Shown here: positions 52,779 to 64,000 of the stretch, in pieces
Layout: each line of letters starts with the position of its first letter
Numbering within the stretch: the stretch's first letter is position 1
Assembly (NCBI GenBank): GCA_916610825.1
Contig: OU744448.1
Location: 17,111,936 to 17,175,935 of the forward strand
Length of the DNA stretch: 64,000 nucleotides
Source: Haliclystus octoradiatus
Lineage: Eukaryota > Cnidaria > Staurozoa > Stauromedusae > Haliclystidae
Direction: 5' to 3'
Position numbers and translations under genes: made by a program
The notes under the pieces: model-generated
Databases searched by the model: none
The model's input: the letters and a program-made list of their open reading frames with translations, nothing else
Told to the model about the DNA's origin: nothing

Positions 52779-52784
52779 AATAAA
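52779..52784 (+). terminator. Polyadenylation signal candidate for kindlin
   Basis: AATAAA lies 19 bp after the kindlin stop codon, followed within 30 bp by a GT-rich stretch (GTGCTCCACTTGTC). If used, the 3' UTR would be very short. A longer UTR cannot be excluded. Confidence 0.35.
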
Positions 52785-55200
52785 GCTGTGCTCCACTTGT
52801 CTTAATGTACAATGCAAACTTTGTTGCCACTCAAACATATGGTTTTAACAACAGAACACCTGGCAAGTAAATTTGCATACCTCCAGATGATATATTTTAT
52901 TGATCATTGATCGGTTTTATTTCGCTTTTGTTACTTTTAGAAATTTTATTTCAAATTTTGTGAAATCTAAATAAGTCGATTCTTATCAGAGTCAAACATC
53001 TCTTTTGCTAGCAACTACTAATTTTAAATTCAATTGTCGGGAATTTTACTACTTTTTATGTTGTCTAAGGTACTGCTAGTTTATGATGTAGCAGGAATCA
53101 GTCAAGATCGGAATAACATCAGTAACTGTTTACTTGTTTGATTTTATAGGTTTAGTCATGATGTATGATATACAGAATATAATCGAAAACAAAAAGGTCA
53201 ATGTAAATTGTATTTTTTCGTGTTTATATCTTAGCTTTTGTTTTCCAAAACTTTGTTCTGTCTTTATTTATCCCATTGCTGCAAAAACACAAATATTCAG
53301 GCATACTGTTGGTCTACAACTTTAAAGTGTATATCCCAGATATTGGGAAAGGTTGCTTGTTTGGTTAGAGAAAAATTTTCTATTCGCACATGTTGTTCTT
53401 GTGTTTTCACTTTACGTGATCATTGCCCCTCCAAAAATGAAATTAGAATGACCTTATTTTTCATAAGAGGGTTTAGACCTGAAAAACACTTAGCGTTCAT
53501 TTTTTAGTCTCTAATAAAAAAGCATCTGGTCCAAATGACTATTGCATCTGCTTTCAGAATGGTCATTTCAACTTTCAGCTTAAGATGTACATATGATTTT
53601 ATTTATCAATATTTCATGCCCAACAAAAGAGATAGGTGTCTATATCAAAAAATGCAAACTTGAACCTTTTTTCAAGTGGTTACACCAGATTACATATCTT
53701 CGCGGCTTAGCCTAGATAGGATTATCAATGCGGGTAGTCTCTGTGTGCTTTCTCTGCATAGTCGATGGGGATTAAAAATACCTTTGTCTAGGAAAATCGC
53801 AAAGAGGTGATACCTGCGTAAACAATTAAAATAAAAAATCTGTTTTGGAGATTTTGGAGACTTCGTATCCCTTTCGCTGTTCCTCGAATCTAGATAAATT
53901 ATGACTCTTTGCACAGTTCAATCAAACCTGTATGGTATAACAACCAGCCTCATTTTTGTGCAGTGCTTTACTAAAGCATTGTATGGAAATGTGATTCGGG
54001 ATGAAATGAGGCTATATAAGGGACACCTGTCTATAGCGGTCAATTTATATGTATCTCATACATGGTTGCTGCATAAAGGTTTCATTATACTATGACATTG
54101 GTCCCTTGAGAAATAGTGATCATAATTTTTTGCCTTTGGTCTAAGCGCAATGAGTATCATTACATTTACTTTGGCTCTCTTGTTTCTAATAAATGTTTCC
54201 ATTGTGTTGATTTAAGGTCAATATAAAATCAATGTTTAAACAAGGCAACTTTTTGCATTGCCATTTGTTGATAATTATAAAATGTTAATTTTGCCTCCAG
54301 AGCTGTTAACAGCCGTCCTCACCACAGAGATTTGCTGATGAGACAACTATCCAAACTATAGATCATGTCTTGTCATTCCATATCAGTTGTATTTAGCTGT
54401 ATGAATGTGACTCTTACATACAGGACAATTGGTCCATTGACATTTTAGTCAATCTCTTCCATCACTAGTCTGTTATGTAATTATTTGACAATGTACACAA
54501 TGTGATGTCATTGAAGTAATGTGGTAAAACGTTTGTGTTAAACATAAAATCTCAAAAAGGTTGTCCCATTCTCAACAACTATGGAATTTCATGGTGATCA
54601 CAGCAAGTTCTAGGAAAGCAACTTGTGATCCCAACTTTATCTATCAGCATGCAAATGCAAATTTTGAGTTGTGCTGTGGTCTTGAATGACCTGAGTCGAC
54701 AGTATGTAATGTCACATGCATTCAAACAATAACTGGAATGTTAACTTTCAAACAGATGCAACTTCCATACAGTACCAAATAACTTGGACTATAACATACA
54801 CTGTCACCCAGAGCCATCTATTTAAAATAAATGGCTCTGCTGTCACCTCTGCGAAAAGCAATTCCGGAGCTCATGAACCCAATTTCCATGAACTGTTCAT
54901 GAACTCCTGAACTGTTTTTGCAGGGGCGTGTGCTTGATCTCTTCCTGGAGCACCATAAAGTAATGCACAGTGCATGTATACATTCTTAAATATAAAAATG
55001 AGACAAGCAAAAATGGGCTAACATTGTTAAATAAGAGTTTGAGTTTACCACCATTTGAGTTTTATAAATACAAATTATATTTTTGAAAGACTGTATGTGT
55101 ATGCTTGCCTGACTGGGAACAGGTAATGGCATACAATATTACAAATCCAATGCGCTTCTTCCTGCATAATTAATAACTGAATTGAAAAATTACTAGATAT
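52785..55200. other. Convergent intergenic region between kindlin and DHTKD1
   Basis: No coding sequence is supported. A perfect hairpin AGAGCCAT...ATGGCTCT lies at 54811-54839, directly before a stretch with TCATGAAC palindromes (about 54875-54905) of the same type as at 25640, 56395 and 63505. The rest is AT-rich unique-looking DNA, with 3' UTRs of both genes probably included. Confidence 0.5.
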
Positions 55201-58200
55201 CTATTCTAAATTTACAAAAGGTTTTGATATAACTTCTTGTGCCTCTATCTGATGACGTGACACAACCCCCGTTGCAACAGTTGCTAGTTCTTGTCTTCCA
55301 ACATAATGCAACTGAAAATAACAAAATAATTCAGATTCTAATATAACACATGAATCAAATCCACCTTCTGGTGAAGACACATTGGCATACTGTGACCTAT
55401 TTACCTTCACATTGATGAGGTTTTCAAATCGCGGAGAAACAAAAGACCAACTTCCAGCATTCCTTGGTTCTTCTTGACTCCAAATATACTCTAACAGAGT
55501 TTCGATAAAGGAAAACATGAAAATACAGATACAGTTGGATTTGCCTAATATCCCAATCTACATTAATAAGCGAAGTAGGAATACGAGAGTTTGTATGGAG
55601 AATGAGAAGTAAAAATCCGTTTATTTGGAGATATTAAGCGAGGTGGGACACTTACAATGGGATATCCGATTGAAAATATTGCTATTTGCGCGATTGAGAT
55701 TAAATGAAATTTAATTGAATTCCTAGCTAGGGAAAGCTGCGCGCCTGAGACCTCAGTCTGGAAGGGATATGAAGTAAGTTCGACTGTACAGTCAAATCAG
55801 ATCAAGAGATCACCCATAGAAAGCTGTCTGCAGTGGGCTCTTAACCATAATACAAAATCAACATTCAATTAAATCAGCATACAAAGCACCTGTCCACAGT
55901 GGTCATTTTTTTCAGATATCATGAATGGCTGATCCTTAACACACAATTTTCAGTTACTTGGATGTAACCATACCTGAGCTTACACATGGTAGATTTAATT
56001 CCAATTTCACAACACTCGGCAGTTGATTAGAAAGTTGTGCATCAACTGCTTTCAGCACAATTATTGTCTCCTAACTGGAGAACATGTCTGAAGGAAGTAT
56101 AAATCTACAGTGCAAATTGAGATTTAGCTAGGCATTGGGGTAGGAAATATTGAAATATCATACCAATGTTAAAACATTGAGTTTACTTGCCTTTTGCGTT
56201 TGAGTAGTTACGCAATACTAATTTCAGATTTTCAGCTGGGAAAGGACAAAGGGTCTAAAATGTAAATCAAATATCATAATGAGATAATGATCATACAGTA
56301 GAACAATAAAAATACATCTTTGTGAGAATCTTCCTGTTGATTGGATCAAGAATTTCATTCAACTCCCCTTAAACAAAAATTGACTGAATTTATGAACTGT
56401 TCATGAACGTCATGAACTATTCACAAACAGTTCATCAACTTTATGAAATTCATGAACTGCTCAAAAACACATTCTAAACAGTTCATGAATCATTCATGGA
56501 CAGCCCAATCATCAACAAACTGTGCACGATAAATGACTTGTTTATCATGAACATTTTCATGGGCAAATCATGAGAATTGGGCAATCTAAATTCCAAAAAC
56601 TATTTTAATAAGAGTTGGCATATTATTACACACCTTGTATTATCACATAAACAAACCTAGACAGTCCGAAAAAAGCAATAGTGTGGTCAGCCTTATACAT
56701 CTATTTGACAAAGTTTGTTTGAACTACAATGCCTACAGCTGTATCAATGAAAACCATTTTAAAGGGGATTACAAATTTCCAAACATTTCTTTACTTGTGA
56801 ACTAACTTTAAAATGATTAGAGATGGAAAGGAAATAAGCATTACTCACAAATTAAAACTGCTAAAACATTGTATTGACTATGCTATGTGTTGACCTAACT
56901 CCAAGGTCTGACAAAAGTGGGGACCCTTGGATCCTAGACCCCGGAAGGCTAGATCAAATTCAGGAGAAAATCCAAAATTTTCTGATTTATAGTCAAAACC
57001 TCAACAAAAGGCTAAACATTTGTCCGGCACTGGCTACATCCCCTCTTAATTTCAGTATATCACTATATGTAATGAAAGAGTACAAACCTCTAAGCGTACG
57101 ATAGCTGTATCTGTGATGTTATGTCGATGTCGGTGTTCTGCCAATGCAAAATAATGTTTTCCAGAGCAGAATATAATCCTACTAACATTACTTGGGTTTA
57201 CTAGTTTGTCATCAATAACAGAATGGTAAATGCTACCATCTACCATATCAGTTAGACTGGATGTTGCAGCCTAAATTTATGAAAGAAAATATCTCAAAGA
57301 GAAGTGGAGGTTTAATGGAGAAAAAATTACACAGAAAAATATACATTCAAACTTAATCAACCATACAAGGCCCAATTCAATAAAACAACAACTAATAATA
57401 AAGGCCCACAGCGAAATGGTAACTTTTAACTTTGTAACTTGATTCATATACATCTGAGCAGTAATCTCTGTACATTGTATCATATTGTATATCAGACATG
57501 GGAACGCAAAACATCATTAGTCTGAGAATAAGGATTTTGACTAATTCTCAAAAATTTCAATGAAAAGGTGAATCACTTATAAACATATCAAATCGATACG
57601 AGAGAGAAAAGACCAAAAAGAAATCATTATGTCTATGAAAGAATAGTTAATGAAGATGCAAAATTTGCTATACTAAAGAGAATAAAAAATTAGAACTTAT
57701 AATCTTAGAATTACAAGTAATTGAAAAATAATAAAAAAAATAAATTATTATGATTAAAAAATGTGAATATCAGGGTTTTGTAGGAGTAGAGAAATAGTCT
57801 GAGAATTCTCTGATTTCTGATAAATTCTCTGATATGTGCAAATCGATATGAATATAAATTTGAAAAACATTTCACATAATCATATAAATATTTAAAATTA
57901 TGTCCAGGGATAAACTACTGTGTTTTATTAGAAATCCAAAATTTGACATCAAGAGTGAATGATGCGAACACATTAAAAAGAGTCAAGATCAGTACCTACC
58001 TTGAGACGTAGGGTGACTTTCGGTGCTGCAATGATCAATGGTTTTCTGTAATCCCGAATAACCTAGAAAGAAGAATTCTCAATGCCGTTATGTCTCTGTT
58101 TCATCACAGGCTCATTCAGTTGTAATGAAGCACAATAACATTAACATAGCATTAATGATTCTGCTGTTACAATGTAGTGACAATGTAGTAAAACAATAAA

Positions 58201-61200
58201 TTTGTGTTATTAATATTATTACTGTATGATATTGTTATTGTTATTATTATTATTACTATTATTATGGTCTATTCACCTGTCGCCTAAGTAGATGGAAGTA
58301 CTGAGAAGGCATAGTTGGATAGACAACTTCCATATTCACTTCATCACTATCAACCTTTATTTCACTGCTGTCAGTCATCTGCAAAAGTAAAGAAACCATA
58401 CCAAATATATAAATATTCCGTCAGGTATCACTCCTTCATTGGAAAAATGTAACAACAGATGACCGAGAGCTCACTTGTAAAAATCTTTCAATTTTGCAAG
58501 ATGAGTGTTCTGGTCCTGCTCCATCAAAGCCATGAGGTAGTAACAAAACCAGGCCAGATTGCAACAGCCACTTAGCTAAAACAAAATGTAACATAGTCAT
58601 ATACACAATTATATACAATTATACATACAGTATGTGAACAGGGATCCGGTGTATCAGCCTAGTAGCATAATTTATGGAGCACCTGAAAATTCCTGATATT
58701 TAACATTTTTTCAAATCGTAAATTTTCATTTTAAGGAATAAATGGTATTAGTTTTAGTAGCCAGAGCAGCAACGCAGATAGTTACGCAAGAGCAACTGTC
58801 ACTGATTTTCAAAATTTATTCTCACCTTCTCCTCCAGCTATGAAATTATCCACAATCACTTGTGCTGTGTTAAAGAAATCCCCAAACTGTGCTTCCCATA
58901 TTACAAGGTTGTTAGGGTTACCGATGCTAAAGCCATACTCATATGCAAGTACAGCTTCTTCAGATAGTAAACTATTCACAACCTCAGATAGAAAATAATA
59001 ATACAATGAAACATTATTGTGATGGCTTCAATGACATAGCGGTAAAGAAACACAGTCAATACAGCTTTAGAATTGACCGCTGTTTGACCAATCGAATTGC
59101 TTAATTTTTGTATTGACCTGTTAGTCGATGACTGAAAAATATATAGTGCAACTGACATAATGATTTGATCAAAAACGTCTGATGGCACATATTCAAAATA
59201 TTATGTGTTTCAATCATGGTTTCAATATATGATGTTCAAATGGTGTTCAAGTTTTTCTTAATTAATTGATGTATTAAAGGTTTCATTTTTAATCTGGTGA
59301 AGCAAATATTACCATTGCAAATGTAGATCATTGTTTGCATAAAGTGTAATATGTGTTTGTAGATTAAATAGCGATATTTATTGTAATGGGATACAACTAA
59401 GGCAAGGTACTTCTTCGGCATAGACGGAAAAATAAACTGAATATATCACATACAACTAAGATGCAGTAACTAATTTTTTAGCTGTGAAAAACAAACTGAA
59501 TAGCTACAACTAATTAGCTACTGTAAGATAAGTTTTTAGCCGATGATATGATTATTTCTCTTCAGAAAAGGCAATTGAGAATTTGAACTCCATTATGATC
59601 AGAACTAATATAATGCAGATAATTCCTAATGTTCAATGCTCTAACAGAATAATTTATGTTATGCTAGGTTATGTTATAATGTGACGTCATGATGGGATAA
59701 TAACTTCAATCAGACCTATTATCCCTGCCTATTACATCACATCAATGTCAATCATCATATTGGTTTCCTGGACATTTGTTTAGAATTTTTTCTGTTTGAT
59801 TACTGATATGAAAATAGCAGAATCAGACACATGAAATATTTGTTACTTTATCTAAAGTAGAATTATATTATTTGTAGTGTAAAAAGATACAAAAACACAA
59901 ATGTGGATAACTAGACAATTCATTGCAGCGTTTAATCAATAGCTTTATAACTTGTTGATAAAAAATAAAACAGATACGAAAGACAAACTTTTAAATAAGT
60001 TTTGCTATGTTTAAACTTTTGTTTCCTTACATAATTATTTCATAATAATTAATTGTTTCCTTACATGTGATGAATAATAAAACAAATATCAAACTTGTTA
60101 TTTCGCATGACATTGAGAATTATCAGATTTTGAGGCTCTAAATCTACCTCAGTCAACGGCTTTGGTAGATAATAGAGTCCTCAATCCAATAATTCTCAAT
60201 GTCGCGCTCAAACTCGTTCGATAATTGTTTATTATAAGCCTGTATGGCTTGTTGTCTTCCGTGAAATATTTTCTACGAATGAAATGCACCATGATTTCAT
60301 AAGAGCACCTTCTATTCTTCAACCTTCTATGAGTTGTTCTGAAATCAATCTCATCAGATAAATCATCAAGAATATCTCATACCAGAATTAGAAAAATATA
60401 ATTTACATGGCATTACCTCAAGATGACCCTTTTGATTTGGATCCAAATGATTTAATGGGAAATGAGGCTCTTCTGTTTTTTGATCAACAATCATGACATG
60501 ACGATGGCTAAATGTTCCACGCCCAACATCTTGACCACAAAGGCGAATATTGTAGCCTAAAAGTTTACATGATTTATAATAGAGTACCATCCTACCACTA
60601 AGAAATTAAATCATCATCTTTCATTTTGGACCCTTTTAATTCAGAATGACAAGAAAGCACATTATTGACATCACCTGGTCTAGACTTTGAAAAATAAAAG
60701 CTTTACAAAAAGAGTATTGTGGGCTTGGAAGGTCAGATATTTGTGTAGCAGATATGTTAGGTGTAAGAGGGGCGGCACATTTCTTTAATGTGACTGTCTA
60801 TACTACAACTACTACTAAGAGGCCAGATAAGTCCGTTGGTTATACTATAATATATACACTGCTGAAATTTAAATTGTCTAATTTTCTATTAAGTAAGTTG
60901 ACAGGTGGAGGGTGGATGCATTACTACCTAGGAGTCTTTGCACATTCTATCTTGAAGCACATATACCTTGTAATAGCAGTGTGCCAAATGCGAGTGACTC
61001 AGCAGTTGCCCAGTTAATTTTTTCCCCATTGAACAAATCATGCAAGCGACCTTGGCAATGGTTTTGTATAATACTAGGATGAGCGGTAAAATCCTCAGGC
61101 AGTTGAACTGACTTTGAACCCACGAAACGGAGATTATCTATATCACAGCCTAAATTTAAAAACAAAAAAATAATTGTGAACCTCATATTGATATACCATT

Positions 61201-64000
61201 GTCGTTGGTGTTGCTGTTAGAGTGCTTTACTTCACTTATTAATTTACTTGAGCAGTAAAAAGTCATGTTTGTAACAAAACACTTGGAAATCATCATCATC
61301 ATCATTTATTCAGAAAACCTTTAAGTTTACATCAAACTTTTTTCAAAGGACTGATTAGGCTATACATTACAACATTCATATATAAGCAGGAAATAAAACA
61401 TTAACAAAAGATATAAGAGGTAAATTTTAGTATTTACAAAATAAAAAATAGAGAGCTAAATAATGTTTTATCATTCCATCATATGGTTCTTGAGGGGACA
61501 TTTATAAGGGAAATATAAAATACCTAAAGGTTTTACGAATATTCAAATAGATAAAATTGTTTAAAATTAGTTCAACCAACGTAAAAACTTAATTAAAAGT
61601 AATGCAGAGCAATTTGACACATCACCAATTGGTCTGTTTAACAATTTGCGTTTTTAATTTGGGTAGTTCTTAACATGGCTTTCCCATGAGTGATGTGCTT
61701 ATGTTTTTACGTGAAACATAATCAGTCCACAAATAGAATGATCATATAAATGACCCCGTTGTAATTCAATGGAAAATATATGGAATTACATAGAATTGAT
61801 CAAGAAAATGAAGTCATTTCAGTTTTTGTGAACCACCATGAGAAGGCTGGGTAGCCTTATATATATTAATTTTCCCTATGTGACTTCAGGTGAAATGCTC
61901 AAAAAGTTTCGACATTAAAATGATGCTATTTTTAGTCATTGACTGAGACAAACTATATTCCTTGTGAAATTTAGCCAGCAACGATAAAATGCATAAGATC
62001 CAAACCTGTTTTCCAGTCACTAACACTATCTTGCCTTGCTTGTTTCATATTCTTCCAAAACCCACCAAAGTGTTGATCTGAAGCCTCGTACTTTTCTGAT
62101 TTGATATACTCTTCGGATAAAAGTGCATTGTAAGACTGCATGATATCATCCACTTGTGACTGTGTAACAGATCCAGTATCAATCAACTGCTGTGCGTAAA
62201 CAAGTGGGGCTGCTTTCCTAGAGTTGATTGTTTCGTACATCAAAGGTTGAGTCAGTGATGGATTATCAAGTTCGTTGTGTCCCCTTGAGTTTGAAAAGAA
62301 AAGATAACATGAAAACCTAAAAATCAACTCAATTATCATATATGATAATACATAATATCTTGGTACATAATACATAATTATCCATTTATTACAAGTCAAA
62401 TATATAGCTATTATAACTTGCAAGCCAGTCATCGTGGTAATTAAAACAAAATCTTTCTTGTGGAAGTGGTCTTTTTAATATGTTAACACGTGAATGGTCT
62501 ATTCTTGATTCAAAGTCGTCGCTAAAGAGGTTTGTTGAATTGAAATGTACATTATTCAAAATGAAATATTAGGACCATTTTACGGAAAACGTAAGTTATT
62601 CAAAATTTAAAACAAAACTTAAGGCATAAAAGACATAAAATTGAAAATCACAACAAATGTGCCTTACGTGCTCAACATTGAAAAATGAATGCCATGTTTC
62701 AACAGATCAACACATTTGAAAACAGAGGGCAAAGACCACCGGTCAATTCTATGATTTTCCAAAGCTTCTTACTTACAATAGCAAACAAATTATTTATGAC
62801 CCCTTGAAGTTAAAGAAGATTATTTATAAGAACCGATAATTTGTGTTATTTGGCAAACACTTATAAATTTGAATGTATATCTATTAGGCCTAAATTTATT
62901 TAACTTTGCTCTCCGTTTTCTCTGTTGCTTGCTTTCAAAACTCTTCTCTACAAATTGACTGTATTTTGATAAATAGTCTTTTTCTAGTAAAAAGTCTTTT
63001 GACCAGAAAACGAATTGAAGAAATTGAGAAGACGATGAAATTCTACATTAGATTAATTAACCAAGCCAATAAAACGAGATCCTAAAAAAATTTTGAAGCG
63101 TTGATTCTGATACAAACCGTCACATATGAGGTAAACACATGTAAATGAGAGTGCTCGATGTTTATTAAAACAGAACATAATATAGATTTAAAACAAAGAT
63201 GAGGCAAAAGCCTGTTCCGTTACTCGGGGTCTCAATTTTATAATAATTATTACAGAAAATCATTATTATCTATAAATTTGGCATACTGCAATGTCATTCT
63301 TTAGTGAAAACCATCAAACTTCGGATATTGTTACATTGAAATAGTATATTTTGATTGAATGAGACACTGATTAAACATTTGACAAAGATTCATATTTGGG
63401 CTGTCATGGAAGCATTCTGTTATTGACACTAGGTTACAAGACTGCCAGACTCAGTCTGTAGAAAGGTGCAAAGCTAGACAAATCCCATGGGAAACGCAGC
63501 TGATTAATGTTCATGAATGGTTCATGATAGACAACAGTTAACTAAATGCATGAACAGTTTATGTAGTTCATGCATTGTCCATGAATCCACACAATTTGAA
63601 ACAGAGGCTGTTTTCTACACATTTTGAAAATAAACAGGCTTGCAATGCATTTTTATTACACCCCTGTGTTGTGTTGCCTTTTAGTCAATGAATGAGCTTT
63701 TAAACATTACTCAATATTTCACATTGGTATGAAAATAAATTTTCTATGAATCAGACAATCCACTTACCACCTTCTGTAACACATCATGTCAACAATCACA
63801 TCTTTCTTGAATTTCATGCGGTATTCAGTTGCAATAGAACAAGCACGTGCAACATCCTACAATATTGAAGAGATAACATATTATCCTATTACATGATAAT
63901 TAAAGATGTAAGATATCATATACAATCGCATGGGTCATTCAAATACCTCTGGGTAATCCCCGTTGACTCTAATAACTGGACAGTTGATCATCTTTCCCAC
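55201..64000 (-). CDS. DHTKD1: DHTKD1, 2-oxoadipate dehydrogenase E1, C-terminal 536 residues (5' end outside window)
   Basis: Thirteen exons in minus order: 64000-63947 (cut by the window edge), 63856-63768, 62283-62006, 61149-60967, 60556-60417, 58982-58826, 58575-58475, 58378-58277, 58062-58000, 57270-57088, 56254-56191, 55490-55405 and 55311-55201. All phases join. Motifs in order: [148 protein letters not shown] and [20 protein letters not shown]. The last motifs, and PLNHxDPNQKG rather than the OGDH form, identify DHTKD1. The enzyme is the thiamine-dependent E1 that decarboxylates 2-oxoadipate in lysine, hydroxylysine and tryptophan breakdown in the mitochondrial matrix. The N-terminal targeting peptide and most of the thiamine-binding half lie beyond the window. 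The intron after 56191 uses a GC donor. Introns hold repeat scraps. Confidence 0.95.
56390..56555. repeat. Cluster of TCATGAAC palindromes
   Basis: At least eight CATGAAC or GTTCATGA words occur within about 165 bp of a DHTKD1 intron. Comparable clusters are at 25625-25665, 26292-26312, 54880-54905 and 63505-63590. This points to one dispersed repeat family. Class unknown. Confidence 0.55.
56897..57035. mobile_element. Decayed hAT-MITE copy in a DHTKD1 intron
   Basis: CAAGGTCTGACAAAAG at the left and CATTTGTCCGGCACTG at the right resemble the CAGGGTCCGACAAAAG end family, with interior words shared with 2361-2535 (CCGGAAGG, AAATTCAGGAGAAAAT). No target duplication remains. An aged relative of the 48505 and 2361 copies. 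Confidence 0.5.
58205..58266. repeat. TTA-type microsatellite next to DHTKD1 exon 8
   Basis: Imperfect TTA/TTG runs end about 10 bp before the donor side of the exon at 58277. Confidence 0.6.
60700..60825 (+). pseudogene. LINE 3' end fragment in a DHTKD1 intron
   Basis: The plus-strand frame reads [17 protein letters not shown] followed by a stop, TGTGACTGTC and a (TAC)n-like tail at about 60800-60819. It matches the ending of the fragment at 39190-39490 (SLCSKYVRRKRDGTFL). It is a second 5'-truncated copy of the same LINE family. Confidence 0.6.
63505..63600. repeat. TCATGAAC palindrome cluster
   Basis: Words GTTCATGAATGG, TTCATGATAG, GCATGAACAG and GTTCATGCAT cluster in a DHTKD1 intron. 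Same family as 56390-56555. Confidence 0.5.

Noticed and set aside
55201..64000. 2-oxoglutarate dehydrogenase (OGDH) as the identity
   Set aside because: The [16 protein letters not shown] and [10 protein letters not shown] motifs match the DHTKD1 branch rather than OGDH.

Overview
The window is animal nuclear DNA: AT-rich, with short coding exons, standard GT-AG introns and dense transposon remains. Four protein-coding genes can be read exon by exon, all with animal orthologues: a TAF6-like histone-fold/HEAT protein (+), a CD36/SCARB family scavenger receptor (-), kindlin/fermitin (+) and DHTKD1, 2-oxoadipate dehydrogenase E1 (-). This gene set, together with Penelope-like, Gypsy and hAT elements, fits a bilaterian, probably a marine invertebrate. 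I cannot name the species from the sequence.

Layout. 1-1103 is intergenic and starts with a decayed ~304-bp tandem repeat. TAF6L starts at 1104 and ends at 29678. Its second intron (1463-22135, 20.7 kb) is a transposon cluster: an element with subterminal repeats, a minus-strand Gypsy retrotransposon (2664-8543) holding an hAT insert, an hAT element (8851-10471), and a related plus-strand Gypsy element (about 11410-21559). That second Gypsy carries a 4.66-kb element with 65-bp inverted repeats and a 57-residue tandem-repeat ORF, plus two smaller inserts. The remaining ten TAF6L exons lie in 22136-29678. The scavenger receptor (30121-35723) is convergent with TAF6L. Kindlin (40062-52760) diverges from the receptor across a 4.3-kb region holding a LINE 3' end and a perfect CArG box. 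Kindlin's 4.2-kb intron 11 holds a Penelope-like composite with inverted ends and a TTAA-flanked insert. DHTKD1 (55201 to beyond 64000) is convergent with kindlin, and its 5' exons lie outside the window.

The four genes have unrelated roles: SAGA-type transcription coactivator, lipid/ligand scavenger receptor, integrin activation, and mitochondrial lysine/tryptophan catabolism. There is no operon logic. Interest lies mainly in the transposon structures: seven hAT-type insertions, most with exact 8-bp target duplications; a Penelope composite that preserves the empty site of its own TTAA insert; terminal repeats that carry hammerhead-like motifs; a tandem exon duplication in TAF6L; and a scavenger receptor about 185 residues longer than usual. 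Gene models rest on reading frame, splice sites and recognised family similarity. No alignment or transcript data were available.
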